The notes: a model not told the origin generated them from the sequence alone. DNA of 64,000 nt from Cynocephalus volans (GCF_027409185.1 NC_084461.1:186966001-187030000), one strand, 5' to 3'; positions 25,796 to 39,000 are shown, counted from the first letter of the stretch. Numbers and translations are program-made.

Positions 25796-26857
25796 TCAGA
25801 GCTGGGGCATGGGGGCAGCTGCACACTTGAGCCCCTCATCTGTCACCAGCGCCCACATGGTCCACATCTCCAGGGGGCTGAGGCGGTGCACCAGCAGGAG
25901 CCCTCTGTACAGGCAGGGGTCCAAGGTGTTCAGGGGCTGCTGGATTCCAAATGTTTTGAATCCAGAATGGTGTGTGGGGTTCACCCCCAGCTTCCTCAAG
26001 CACATACCCACAAAGACGTCATCAATGGGGAAGAGTTCAGCCTCTTCCATGGCTGTTTGGAGGCGCCTCACAGTGGCTCTGGACATGACATATCCTCCAC
26101 CGCCAGCATAGGGTGGGTAGTGGCGAGCCCTGTACATGGAGGGCGGTATGAAGTATTTGACCTTGGTGTTCCTGTTGGGTAGGGCCTGGCGGATGACATC
26201 TCCTACCAGGAGGTCCTGGGCTGGGTCCCAGCCATCCAGGAACTCCAGCACATTGGGAACATGGACAAAGACATCATCATCTCCCTTTAGCATGAAGTGG
26301 GCCTGTGAACAGGCAGCTGCCACCCAGCGCTGCAGGTGCAGCTCTTTGAGTGTCAGGTTGAAGAAGTCCTCAGCAAAGTCCCACTGTAGGATGTCATCAA
26401 ACTCCCCACTCTCATAGGCCAGCAGCTGGGCTGGGGGCACAGGGCCTGCCACCCCTAGGAGGAACACCAGCTTCAGCTGCCGGCCCCTAGCCCAGCCACC
26501 TGGCCGACCCCACGTGCTGCGGATGGCTGCACGCTGCTCCACATGACCAGGCTGTGACTTGATGGCCAAGAGCAGGAAGGTGTCCTTGGCACAGCCTGAA
26601 GGCTCCAGCAAGATGGAGAAGTTTCGGCAGTGGCGATAGGTCAAAAAGAGGCGGTGACGACTAGGCAGGGACAGGGAGGCATTGGCCACTGTGTGGTTGG
26701 GTTGACACTGGCTGTGGTGGGGCCTTGGGGGAGCCCAGAAGGGCTGGCAGGTCGTGGGGCTCCCCACCAGCTTGGCCTCCTTCTTCAGGAAGAGCAGGCA
26801 GCTGAGCAGCAGCACAGCAAGGCTGTACAGGACCAGCCAGGCCAGCCTGCAGAACAT
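25796..26857 (-). CDS. B3GNT4: B3GNT4, beta-1,3-N-acetylglucosaminyltransferase 4
   Basis: A single exon encodes 353 residues from the ATG at 26857 to the stop at 25796. It is a GT31-family type II Golgi enzyme that transfers GlcNAc in beta-1,3 linkage to galactose to extend poly-N-acetyllactosamine. Visible features are a short cytosolic tail, a membrane anchor at about residues 4-24, a [14 protein letters not shown] block at about 104-117, the DDD metal/donor motif (KGDDDVFV) at 193-195, a [11 protein letters not shown] block at about 249-259 and IDDVFVG at 278-284. There are several N-glycosylation sequons. The frame is open upstream to 26935. However, a pyrimidine tract plus CAG ends just before 26866 (minus strand), so I treat that part as intron and start at the Met nine bases into the exon. 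The human reference form begins about 25 residues earlier in another exon. Confidence 0.95.
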   Translation of the reverse strand: MFCRLAWLVLYSLAVLLLSCLLFLKKEAKLVGSPTTCQPFWAPPRPHHSQCQPNHTVANASLSLPSRHRLFLTYRHCRNFSILLEPSGCAKDTFLLLAIKSQPGHVEQRAAIRSTWGRPGGWARGRQLKLVFLLGVAGPVPPAQLLAYESGEFDDILQWDFAEDFFNLTLKELHLQRWVAAACSQAHFMLKGDDDVFVHVPNVLEFLDGWDPAQDLLVGDVIRQALPNRNTKVKYFIPPSMYRARHYPPYAGGGGYVMSRATVRRLQTAMEEAELFPIDDVFVGMCLRKLGVNPTHHSGFKTFGIQQPLNTLDPCLYRGLLLVHRLSPLEMWTMWALVTDEGLKCAAAPMPQL

Positions 26858-26955
26858 GGCAAGTCCCTGCAAGAAGAAAGCATCTGAGCTGGGCCCCAAC
26901 TGTGCTCCCCTCCCCTGCTCTGGGTCCCTGTCCACAAGAACTGGGTAAGAGTTAC

Positions 26956-27015
26956 CTGTAACCTAGCAGCTATGTCCCTGCTGGCTTTGGGGACTTCCTT
27001 TTATTCTCAGCATGT
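26956..27015 (-). other. Possible upstream B3GNT4 exon, donor at 26955
   Basis: The minus strand has TTACAG|GTAACT, a good donor 90 bp before the acceptor of the coding exon. The sequence before it loosely resembles the human exon encoding the extra N terminus and holds an ATG near 27015. An in-frame TAG before the donor would make that ATG a short upstream ORF. The 5' edge is not defined. Confidence 0.3.
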
Positions 27016-28090
27016 CCTCTGGCTCTTCCAGAGTCCCCCCGGGAGGACGGATTAAGTACACTTGGTATGCCAGTCCTCACCTTCCTCTGCCATACTCTAA
27101 GGGCTCTTGCGTCATTGTTTTCCCCAAAATGACTTGCAGCAATTTTAAAGCTGAGACACCATAAACATTCTCACCCTTTCCCAGGAAATTCAAGTGCCTT
27201 AAGAGTTTTAGTGAAAATGATGTAGATTTAGCTTCGGGTCAAATTCATTCTAAGGATGAAACATGACATCCAGGGCTCTTCGAAGCTAAAGTCAAACCAC
27301 AGGAAGGAAAAACAAAAACAAAAAAACTGGCATTTGGTCTGTCTGTGGCAGGCCCTGTGCTGGGTGTTTTGACATGACGAAGGCCCAGCTGCTGCAGTTA
27401 GGGAGTTTGCTGTTTCCTGGGAGAGGAAACTGCTCCACAAGCAGAAGGTGGTCACCAAAAAACACATCCTTCACATATGTCTCAAGTGGTCTGGGTTTCC
27501 TGGTGGAGTCAGCTAACCTAGGCTTTGGGACAAAACCACACACAGAGAGCATGACAGGAAGTAGGAAAGCTGGAGACTTTTTCCAGGGAAGACTCTCTAG
27601 GCCTCCCTGCCACCTCTCACTCTTCCTACTGCTTGCTGAGTTCTGATTTAATCTCATTTAGTCTTCCAGCGACCCAAAGAGAAGGATGATGAAACAGTAC
27701 CCATCTGAGTAACCTACCCAAGGTCCGCAGTAGCAAAGCCAGGCTTCGGTTTCCCATCTTGTCATTTTTGTCCCTCCACTTTCCCCCTGTTCCTAATTCC
27801 CTCCTCTTCACCTCAAGCCATATCATCCTGGTCCTTCTTCACTTCTAAGCAGCCTGCCTACACTAGCCTCATCCCTGTTATCCCATCTGCCACTGCCCCC
27901 ACTGCCACCACCACCACAAAAGCATCTCTTGTAGGTGCTAGCAGTGCAGTGGCAAGCAAGACACACAGGGTCACTGCCCCCACAGAGAAGAGGCAGACCA
28001 AAAGACAAAGCTCATACGAACCAGATAGGTGAGAAGAAATTAAAGCGTATAATGGGATGAAGGGACTGGGGGAAGGTCAGTGTAGCCTAA
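27000..28090. other. B3GNT4 5' region intron, mostly unique
   Basis: No recognised exon. A MIR-like antisense fragment lies at about 27640-27760 ('aacctacccaaggtc'). The open frames on both strands show no family resemblance. Confidence 0.4.
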
Positions 28091-28440
28091 GGTGGTTGAG
28101 AAAGCCCTCCTGCATAAAGGGACATTTGAGCAAGAACTGAATGAAGGGAACAAACCACACAAAGATCTAGAGAAGCATGTGCCAGGCAGAGGGCGAAGGC
28201 TCAGCACAGCTCCTGAAGCAGTAGCTGATGAGACACTGTTGAGGAACGGAAGAGCGAAGAGCGAGTGTAGCCAGAGCAAAGTGAGCGCAGGGGAAGTGGG
28301 AGGACTCAGGAAGAGGCCGGCGGAGGGTTGGGGAAAGAGTCTGGCTTTGATCCTAAGCGCCACGGAGATCCATTGGAGAGTTTCACAGAGGCTGGAAAAG
28401 AATTTACATTTTTCTAAAGGTCACTCCTGCTGCTGCTTAG
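28090..28440. repeat. Old L2-like mammalian repeat
   Basis: Same family as 12640-13560: 'gacatttgagcaagaactga', 'catgtgccaggcagaggg' and 'gatccattggagagtttcac'. Confidence 0.5.
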
Positions 28441-28599
28441 ATAATGTGCGTGGAAGGCAGCAGGGAGACCAGCGAGAGGCGGCGGCATTGTCGGGATCCA
28501 AGGTGGGGTTGGGACTAGGGGGTAGCTGTGGAGCGAAAAGAGCAAGGTGGGTTTCGGGCGTGGGAAATGGACTGCAGGTGTGCGAGTTGGGCAGGCTGG

Positions 28600-30060
28600 A
28601 GGTGAGCGCGCCCTGGGGGAGCGGAGGTGCCAGTGCTGAGGGGCGCAGAACAATAGGTTTGGTTCTGTCCGGTGTTCTGTGTTTCAGCTCAGGCTGAGAT
28701 GCGCTGCGGCCCTCACGACCCCCGTCCCTGCCGCAGGCATCCCAAGCCGGCTCACCGAGCCATTGAAATCCGCCGCCCGCGTTCCCGCAGCAGTGACCAG
28801 CTCTCCCTCGGCCTGAGCCACGGTCCCCGCTCGGGCCACTCCGCCCCCACCCACCTGTGCGTCTGTCACACCTGCTAGCTGACGTCTCCCACCGAACTGT
28901 GAGACCCCGAGCCCCGGTTCTCAACCTGCCGCGAGCTTCAGGGGGTGCACAACCCCCTCCAAGTGGGATGCAGTCCTGAGGGGCTGCGTTTGTTCCTGGG
29001 GTGACAGCTGCCCCAGGTCCTCACAGGACTCCGTGACCCAACACGCTACTATTCGGGAAAGCGCCAAGGTCTTGTTCATTCTTTCAACGCGACAGTCTCT
29101 AGAGGGCTGTTGGGGGCCGGAAGAGACCGCCGTCTCCAGAGCAAGGCCCGATCCCTTGGGGGACACCCCTCTAGGGCCGGAGCACGACGGGCAGCGCTGC
29201 ACGTCGGGAGGAGGCGGCCTAGGCTGGCCGGGTCTACAACGCCCGGCTCCAGCCATTCTGCCCCCAGCGAGGCGAACGAAAGCCGAGCAGCCCTCGAGCC
29301 CGAGCCACACCAGCAGGAAGCCACCCGCTCGCGAGTGCGGCGACCGCCCCACAGAGGCCAGACCCTGCGCCGCTCCCGGGCGGGGGCCGGCGCCCTCGCG
29401 GCTATCCTGGGGGAGCCGTGGCGACGCGCGCGGCGAGGAGTGGGGCCCGCCGGGACGCAGGTAGCCCGGCGCAGCCCCTCCCCACGCAGGTGAGACAGCA
29501 GCGGGACCGAGGGGCCCTACCTGGGCGTGCCGCCGGGCCGGGGCAGTCGAGGTGCTCGCGCAGCACAGCCAGGGCCGGGAGCGCCCACGTGTTCCGGGCT
29601 CGCTGGGCTCGGGCAGTGCGCCGGGCCCGGCCGCGGCCCCAAGTACCGGGCCCACAGGGGGCGTGGCCTTTCGTGGGCGTGGCTTCGCGGGGGGCGGGCC
29701 CGGGGCCAGTGCGGCTCCTCCCACCCGAGTCTCCGCGCCCCCAGGGAGCACCTGCACCCTTCCCATTCCCGGGTCTCTGCACAAGCCCCGCCCGGAGGAG
29801 GCCGCTCCTCCTTCCCTGGACGTCCCCGGGAGGCCCACGGGGCGGCCCGCACCACACCCCTCCTCGACGAGCAGCCACAAGGACACCGAGGCTGGAGTCC
29901 TCAGAACGGCCTTTACTCCCCCGCGCCCCTAGACGGCGAACAAGCGCAGCGCCTCCTCGGCCGTGCGGCACTGGCTCAGCTGGATCTGCACCTCCACCGT
30001 CAGGGGCTCGGGGCTGTACTCGCTTTCGAATATCGGGAGCACGGATTTGGGCTTTCCTGA
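28600..30060. promoter_or_regulatory. CpG island; probable B3GNT4 promoter overlapping LRRC43 3' end
   Basis: Very GC- and CpG-rich, densest at 29100-29900. A good minus-strand donor (CGCCCAG|GTAGGG, exon end 29521) suggests a non-coding B3GNT4 first exon starting somewhere in 29550-29800. The LRRC43 terminal coding exon (29929-30056) lies at the edge of the island. The many long open frames here on both strands are a product of high GC content. Confidence 0.6.
29912..29917 (-). terminator. Possible LRRC43 poly(A) signal AGTAAA
   Basis: Variant hexamer 11 nt after the LRRC43 stop codon on the minus strand. No canonical AATAAA lies close by. Confidence 0.35.
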
Positions 30061-33000
30061 GAAAACAAACACACGGAGAGGTGAGTGGCCGGCCCAGTTC
30101 TCGGCCCCCCTGGACGTGCTCCTTGTTGATCCCAAAACGCGAGCCCGGTCCTGAGTCCCAAGGTTCCCCAATCGGTGATTCGGTCATCGGGTCTTAAACT
30201 TCATAAGGAATAAAATTAAATCTTATTTACATTATTTAATAAATCTCAGCTGTTTGAGTTACACGACTAACTAGCTGCTTTTTTCTCGGAATACCATTGT
30301 TACTTCAAAGAACACCGACAAACTATGGATGTTCAGACTCGGATATTTGGCAGATATTTTCTAAAAAATGAAGTAATTCTAGTACTTCAGGGCAAACCAC
30401 TGAAAGCATTTTGATAAATAAGTTTATAACATTTGAGCTTTCAGGTAGAAATTAGAAGTTTGGAATATTGTGTTTGCCACCATGGACTTAGTTTCCCAGT
30501 ACCCCAAAACTAATGTCCTAATGGTATATATGGGTGGTGACATTAAAGAATATGATTTTTTTTTTTTAAAGATGACCGGTAAGGAGATCTTAACCCTTGA
30601 CTTGGTGCTGTCAGCACCACGCTCTAACTAGGTGAGCTAACCGGCTACCCTTGTTTCAGTATTAGGTACAAGCTTAGGACTGTTACATCCTCCTGATGAA
30701 TTGACTCCTTTATTATTATAAAATAACCCTTCTTTATTCCTGATAATATTCTTTGCTCTAAAACCTATTTTGTCCCAGCTTTCTTCTTCTTATTCTTTTT
30801 TTAGTTGTTTTTTTTTTTTGTAGCTGGCCAGTGTAGGGATCAAACCCTGGACGTTGGTGTTATCAGCACCACACTCTAAACTACTGAGTTAACCAGCCAG
30901 CCCAGAGCTTTCTTTTGATTAGCATTAGCATGCAAATCTTTTTCCATCCTTTTAACACTTTTTGTATGTTTATACTTAAAGTGGATTTCTGGTAGGCAGA
31001 ATATAGTTGGGTCTTTTTTTAAAAAATGCAACCTGATATATGTCTGCTTTTTAGCAGAGATAATGGTGTTTAGACCATTTACACTTAATGTGATTATTAA
31101 TATGGTTGAGTTAAATCTACCATTTTGTATGTTTTCTATTTATCCCATGTACTTTGTTCCTTTTTGTTTCCACCTTCTTTTACATTAACTGAATATTTTT
31201 ATGATTCTCTTTTCCCTCCTTTGTTGGCTTATTAGCTATAACTCTTTGTTATCATTTTAGTGGCTGATTTAGAACTTATAGTAAATATCCTTATCAGTCT
31301 ACTTTCAAGTGATATTATACCACTTTGCATATATAATAAGACAATGAAAGGCTTCTTTCTTTCCCCATCCTCCACCTCTTGCCTTTATACTACTGTTATT
31401 ATACATTTTACTTGTACATATTTTATAAGCACCACAATATACTGTTATTTTTTGCATTAAACAATCAACTGTCATTTAAAGAGATTTAAACCACTCAGCC
31501 ACATTGTTCCTCAACACCAGATGCAGCCTTTGGCTGAGAGGGAGATGCAGTTAGCTGGGAAGCCACCCTAGGTTTCAGAGACTAGTGTTGGCTCCAGACT
31601 GGTCTCATCTCCACTGCCTTAGTGCTGGGTGGCCCAAGGTCCCACAGAGCTCTGGCTGTAAGTGCAGGAGTGCCAAACACGGCATCTGTGAGGTGTGGGC
31701 ATCCACAGGAGAGGTTCAGGTAAGATCGTGACAATACTGTATGAGGGAAATTGATGAGGGGAAGTGAGGCTTTCAGGATGGCTGCATATGAATGAGACAC
31801 AGTGCACACACTGGTGGGGCTGTCATGGGTAGTGGCCTCCATAGAGAGTGATCACAGAACCTTAGTCCATTCAGGACATTTTGAAACACTCAGTCCCCAG
31901 GCTCAGAGGATGGCTCCTCAGGGCAAGCCACAAGTTAGAGGTCACCTGTCTGTAAGATTAGCAAGAAAACTGCCTGTCCCCAAGACCCATCTGCCTTGGG
32001 GGGTCACAGAGGCAGGATGCAAGCCACAGTGTGTTGCATCCTTGCACTAGTCATGAAAATGGGGCTAAAGAAGCTGGACATCAGGGACTAATGTCCACAG
32101 CACATGGCACCCACAACTGCCCAGCCTGTCCACATGCTGGCACCCAGAGCAGCCTCTGCAGCCACACAGGACAGCTGGTTTTGTTCACTCTAGCCATAGG
32201 GGGACAAAAGGGATGTTTTGCACTGCAGAGATTTTATACATAAAGATATTTTGTCTGTGATGAGCCATTTTCAATAAACATTATTCTCACTGAAAAAAAA
32301 TTTTAATTTGATAAAAAAATTTTAAATAAAGAGATTTAAATAATAAGGAAAAAAGTCCTTATGTTTACCCACTGGCTACCATTTCAGTGCTCATCTTGTG
32401 CAGATCCAGATACCCATCTGGTATTGTTTTCCTTCGTTTAACATTCTGGCAGTACTGGTGATACAGTCTTTCAGCCTTTGTATGGCTGGAAAAATGTTCA
32501 CTTCACCTTTACTTTTGAAAGATATTTTTGTTTGGAAAGAATTTTAAGATGATAGGTTTTTTGTTTGTTTGGTTGGTTGGGTTTTTTTGAGTATTTTAAG
32601 ATGTTTTTCCACTGTCTTTGTTGTTTCTGATGACAATTCTGCTGTCATCTTTTTCTTTTTTCCATCATCCTTATCTTTGTTCCTCTGTACATAATGTGTC
32701 TTTTTTTTTTTTTTTTTTCGTGACCGGCACTCAGCCAGTGAGTGCACCAGTCATTCCTATATAGGATCCGAACCCGCGGCGGGAGCGTCGCCGCGCTCCT
32801 AGCACAGCACTCTACCGAGTGCGCCACGGGCTCAGCCCCATAATGTGTCTTTTTACTCTGGCTGCCCTAACGTTTTATTTTTATCACTGATGTTAAACAA
32901 TTTACTATCTACTTTGGTTTAGTTGTCTACATGTTTCTTTTGTTTGGGGTTCAATGAACTTCTTGGATCTGTGTGTTTACAGTTTCCATCAAATTTGGAA

Positions 33001-36000
33001 ATGTTTACATGGCTGGCCATTTGCTCACTTGAGTGTGATGCTGGTAACACCAAGGTCAAGGGTTTAGATCCTCATACCAGCCAGCTACAAAAAGAAAAAA
33101 ACTGAAAATGTTTCAGCAGTTATTTCTTCAGGTATTTTTTCTTCTTTCACTCTCCTTGGGACTCCAGTTACATGAATATTAGGCCCTCTGAATTAGTCCC
33201 AAAATTCACTGATGCTCTGTTCATTTTTTTCCAGTCATTTTTCTTGCTGCGTTTAATTTTGGATAGTTTATATTGTTTAAAGTTGACTCATCTTTTCTTC
33301 TGCACTGTCTAATCTGCTATTAATCCCAGTGCATGTAATTTTCATGTGACATAGTAGTTTTCATCTCTAAAAGTTTGATTTCTGGGCCGGCCCATGGCTC
33401 ACTCGGGAGAGTGTGGTGCTGATAGCACCAAGGCCCCGGGTTCAGATCCCATATAGGGATGGCGGGTTAGCTCACTGGCTGAGCGTGGTGCTGACAACAC
33501 CAAGTCAAGGGTTAAGATCCCCTTACCGGTCATTTTTTAAAATAAAATAAAATAAAATAAAATAATAATAAAATAATAAAAGTTTGATTTCTTCTATCTT
33601 CCATGTCACTACTTAACATGTACAATCTTTCCTCTAGCTTCTTGGATATAGGGAATACAAATTATAGTAACTTTTAATATCCTTGTCTACTGATTCTATC
33701 ATACATGTCATTTCTGAGTCAATTTTCATTAATAAATTTTCCTTATTATTGCATTTCCTTGCTTTTTTACATGCCTGGTAATTTTTTACTGGATGGTACA
33801 CATTGTGAATTTTACATTAGGTGCTGGCTATTTTGTATTCCTATAAATATCCTTAGGTTTTGTTCTAGGATACAATTAAGTTTGATTTTTCCCAGGTCTT
33901 GCTTTCCCTTCCTTATCAAAATTTTTGGTGTTCCCAGGATATGTGCTCAACCCTTTTTTCTTCCCTGTCAAAATAAGCTCATGTATTTTCATGGCTTTAA
34001 ACACCACCTATAAGCTGATTCATTTATTCAATCAATGTTTGTTGATGGTCCACTATGTGTCTACATCAGGTGCTAGGAATTGTGTGACTTTAAATAACAC
34101 AGACCTAACCCCTGCCTTCCTGTAGCTTATGCAGTGGACAAGATAAAAGCTAAACAAACAATTATACAGATTAATATCTATATGGTTACCACTGTGATAA
34201 TTACCATAGAGGAAAACACAATATGCTGTGAAGAATGCAAGAGGTCTGCTCTAATCCAGAAAATCAGGGAAGACACCCCTGCAGAAGGGTCACCAAGGCT
34301 GAGGTCAGGTAGATGAAGGGGCTGAGTGAAAGGGGCGGCAAGTGGGAGGTGAGTGTTCTGAGCAGACTCTCAGGGCCTTCTAGCCATGGAAATTCGGACT
34401 TTGTAGAGCAGCCAGCAAGAAGCCATAGAAGAATTTTTTTTTTTTTTTTTTTTAAAGATGACCAGTAAGGGGATCTTAACCCTCGACTTGGTGATGTCAG
34501 CACCACGCTCTCCTGAGGGAGCCACAGGCCGGCCCCATAGAAGAATTTTAAGCGGGGCAGTGTCTCAGCCAGACTCGCTACTGAATGGCAACTGATGGGA
34601 AGAGGCCGTGGTGGCTGCGTGGGAGCAGGGAGGTCTAGCAAGGACGCAACTGCAGTTGTTTGGGTGAAGAACAGGGTGGTCTGACTAGGGTGGTGGCAAA
34701 GGAGAAGGAGAGCAGAAGGGTGGACCCAGCGTGGGCAGTGAGGAGGCTTCTGGGACGCCCCATGCGCTATAACTTCCCTTCTGCAAAGCTGAGCTCTGCC
34801 CGGCCAGGGCCGCTGCTCCTCCTGTGCCCCGGTTCACAGGCCCGGGGCAGAGACCTTTCCTATCCTGCTCGCCAGCAGCTCCGCCTCCTCCACCTCCCTT
34901 GTAAGCCTCAGATCCATCTCCTCCACACCATCTCTCTCTCCAATTTTTCTTTTCCTTTTTCTTTTTTTTTTTTTTTTTGTCTTTTTGTGACCAGTAAGGG
35001 GATCGCAACACTGGCTTGGTGTCGCCCGCACCGCGCTCAGCCAGTGAGCGCACCGGCCAGCCCTATATAGGATCCGAACCCACGGCGGGAGCGCCGCTGT
35101 GCTCCCAAGCGCTGCACTCTCCCGAGTGCGCCACGGGGCGGCCCATCTCTCTCCAATTTCTGAGTCCCAACCCTTATCATGTCTTGCTTTATACTTTATT
35201 TTTAAGGTGAATTTTTTTCATTAAGATAAAAAATTCTAAGGAAATAAAATTCACCATTTTAACCATTTAAAAATTACAATCCAGTGGATTTTAGTACATT
35301 CGCGGTGTTGCAGAACCATCACCATCTAATTCCAGAACATTCTCATCACCCCAAATGGAAACCCCGTCCCCATCGGGCAGTGCCGAGGCTCGTCACGTTG
35401 AACATGTTCCTGCACTTATCTCTTCTATGGCAGAGTGACCCTCCATTGTGTGGACAGACCACAGTTGGCTTATCCACTCTTCTGCTGAGGGACATTTGGG
35501 TTGTTTGCACTTTTGGCTTTTATGAACAATTCTGCTATAATCTTGCCTTATACTTTTGCCACAGCCTTCCAGCTGGTCTCACTGTCTCCTGTCTCTCCCT
35601 CCAAACCCGACAGTTCTTTCTAAAACTCAAATCTAATGCTTACCCATTTCAGACACTTCAGTCATTGCCCCTACCCACAGAATAAGTCCAGCCTCTTTAC
35701 GTGGCAAATAAGGGCTCATGACCTGAAGGTGGGGCCAGACACCTGCTGAACCTGGAGGACACTGGGCCAGTCCCAGCTCCGAGCCCCCCTACCCCACCTC
35801 ATCCTGGCTCCAAGCCCAGAATGCCTTTTCCCACCTGTTCATAACCCACAGCAGGCCACTGTGGTCTAAGGGCTTCAGGGAAGATACGGGCTTTGGTCCT
35901 AAAGGAGGATGTGGCCTTTCCATTGGCAGGAAGATATGATTCTTCATCCATTCCTTTGGCCCCAAGTCAGGGCTGGTCCCTCAGCAGGTCCTCAGTAAAC

Positions 36001-39000
36001 ACTCCCTGCCTCAGTTACCACCAATGGCTCTTACCTCCTCTTTGGGCAGATTTCTTAATCTTCTTCGAATCCTGAAAGAAAGAACCACAAAACAAGATGC
36101 TTACTCGAGTGGGAGGCTGCTGGGGAAAGAGTGGATGCCGGCCACAAGGCTGTCTCTGGGGGGCTCCTACCCCTTCCAGGGGCCCTAGCTGGTCCAGGAA
36201 GGCAGGGTGCCTGACCTGGTCTGCACCTGAGGACAAGGCTGCCTCAAGTGTGGTGACCCCAGGAGGGGCACCCCAGCAGCCTTGCTGTGGAGGCGGGAGA
36301 GGCCCTCCCTCAGCCCTCCCCTCCCTCCGGGGCCTGGGTGCCGCAGCCCTTCCTTGCTGGAAAGGAAGGCAGAGGCGGAGGGATGTGGCAGGGACCCCGT
36401 GGTACCCTGGCAAACGTCAGCTTGTCGGATTCCAAGGTGCGGACCACCCCAAAGTTGCACACGGTGGACACCAGGGACTCCCCAGCCAGCAGGGGCTCCA
36501 GGATCACCAAGCCACTGCCCAGCACCCGCAGGATGGGCGGGTCCTGGCGGAGCTCCTTCGGAAGCTCCTTCCTCTTCTTGGGCACTTTTTGTTCCTGTGG
36601 AGAGAGGCCAGGAGGGGGACCGGGCAAGGCAAAGGGGCTGCCCCTGGGTGGTCCCCACACGCAGTCCCTCCGGGCCTCACCTTGGCAGGCTCTCTCCCCC
36701 CCTTCCCCTTCTTGTCTTGCCCAACTTTTCCCTTCTTGTCTTTCTCTTCTTTTCCCTTCTTGTCTTTCTCTTCTTTTCCCTTCTTGTCTTTCTCCCTCTT
36801 TCCTTTCTTGGCAGACATGGGACTGTCAACAGGAGGCGGCACCACAGGCCAGGAGAGAATCTAGGGGACAGGGGCGCGGTGGGCTGGCTGGCTGGGGGTG
36901 CCTCTGCCTCACCCTTTCTGGAAAGGTGCTGAGACCTTGTCTGACAAGGGAACGGGGCTATGTGATAGGCTAATGGGAAAACCGAAACAGAGGGTAAGAA
37001 GTGATGGGATTGTGTTGGCCACAGAGAATTCCAGCATGGGAGGTCGTAGCCACCCGGCTCCCCTGCCCACCTTTTCCTCCACGATGGTCACAGTGGTGCC
37101 TGCCAGCAGAAAGGCCTTGAGTGGCACCAGGTCCTTAAGCGTGTGCTGCATCTCGTAGCTGCAGGGAATGACGTCAGCCCAGGGCTTGCAGGCCGTGCTG
37201 AAGAGGACTGTCCTGGGGAGGGGAGATGTGGACATGGCTTTCACCACCCAGGGGCTGTAGCTGGGAACCAGGGACAAGGCTGGCAGGCGACTTCCGACAT
37301 CGGGGTGGATCCGGACATGCATGCACGTGCCAGGCAAGCAAGGGGACCAGAAGGCCAGGAAGCAAGTGGGCACAGAGGAGGCAGCCAACTAAATGCCAGC
37401 ATAGACTCCTGCAGGGCAGGGCCGTGCACTGCACAGCTGATGAAAACCAGCCCCAAACATGTCAAAGGTTTTTTTAAAAAGGGTCTAGCAATGTAGTAGT
37501 AAAAAAGTAGAAACATTACAAATGCCTTGAGTATTACAAAGTAATATTGTAATGACAATCAAAATTCTCCTGGGGTGTGTCACAAGCCTTGACATCCAGG
37601 TGAGGAAATTCACCTGGAAGAGAAAGCAAGAATTCCAAAGAATATATTTAAAGGAGAATGACAGGGACTTGAACGGATACTCATACACCAACGTTCACAG
37701 CAGCACTATTCACACTAGCCAAAAGTAGAAACAACCCAAGTGCCCACCAATAGATGAATGGATGAACGAAATGTGGTTTATACACACAATGGAAAATTAC
37801 TCTGCCTTAAAAAGGAAGAAAATTCTGTCACATGCTACAACATGGATGAACCATAAAAATATAATGCTAACTGAAATTAGGTAGGCACAAAAGGACAATA
37901 TCATATGATTCCACCTATATGAGGTCCCTAGAGTAGTCAAATTCATAGAGACCTAAAGTAGAAGTGTGGTTGCCAGGGGCTGGGGGAGGGGAATGGAGAA
38001 TGAGTGTTAATTTTACTTGATTTTGGCAGCTGACCAGTACACGGATCCGAACCCTTGACCTTGGTGTTACAACACGATGCTCTAACCAACTGAGCTAACT
38101 GGCCAGCCCAAGTGTTTATTTAATGGGGTCAGAATTTCAGTTTGGGAAGATGAGAAAGTTCTAGAGATGGATGGTTGTGATGGTTCCTCAACAAGGTGAA
38201 TTTGCTTAATATCATGGAACCGTACACTTAAAAATGGTTAAAAAGTTACAATTTTATGTTACGTATATTTTGTCACACACACACACAGAGGTAATGATGC
38301 TGAAGACAATGAACCCCATGAATGTAGTACAGCATTATTCAGTTTTATTTTATTTTTTATTTATTTATTTATTTATTTATTTTTGTCGTTTTTTTTGTGA
38401 CCGGCACACCGGTCAGTCCTATATAGGATCCGAACCCGCGGCAGGAGCGTCGCCGCGCTGCCAGCGCAGCACTCTACCAAGTGCGCCACGGGCTCGGCCC
38501 CAGCATTATTCAGTTTTACATATCTAGTACCTAGTCTAGTTTCTGGCACACCAAAAATATTTTGTGAATGAATAGATCGATTAATAAATAAATAAATGAA
38601 TAAGTAAGTTATTTATGCCACTGAATTTTAAAAACATATTGGAAAGCAACAATTATCAGAACAATAAGAAATTGGGTCAAAAGCAAGAACAATGGCCCCC
38701 TAGACTAGAATAGAGACTTTTAAACAAAGTTAGATTAGTCTTAGAACATAACACGTGACAATGCCAAAGCAGCATTCCTGTTGGGAAGTAATTTAACATA
38801 TATTGGTTGGTTTTTTGCTTGGGTTTTTTATTTTTTGGCAACTGGCCAGTGTGGAGATCACACACTGGGTTATCAGCACCGTGCTCTAACCCCGTGAGCT
38901 AACTGGCCGGCCCTTATATATTAACAACCAGATCACAGCATGGAGAATTACTAACATATTATAACACATTTAGAGTACATCCGAGTTAAACATTAATAAA

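Larger units (their letters stand above)
30660..33750 (-). repeat. LINE-1 relic, antisense on plus strand, interrupted
   Basis: Old L1 sequence on the LRRC43 strand, e.g. plus-strand 'cattttgtatgttttctatt', 'cagtctactttcaagtgata' and 'ttgaaagatatttttgtttg'. It is split by SINEs at 30786, 32706, 33009 and 33384 and by a retrocopy at 31491-32327. No intact frame. Confidence 0.65.

Noticed and set aside
28921-30197. Long open frames (up to 321 codons) on both strands at 28.9-30.2 kb
   Set aside because: Pro/Arg/Gly-rich frames in a CpG island. Only the short LRRC43 terminal exon at 29929-30056 has protein-level support.
36097-36973. Plus-strand frames of 216-255 codons opposite LRRC43 exons 9-10
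   Set aside because: They are antisense to real LRRC43 exons; their Phe/Leu/Ser-rich ends are the reverse of the Lys-rich coding repeat.
38234-38527. 97-codon frame in LRRC43 intron 7
   Set aside because: Most of it is the (ATTT)n tail and body of a SINE read in antisense.
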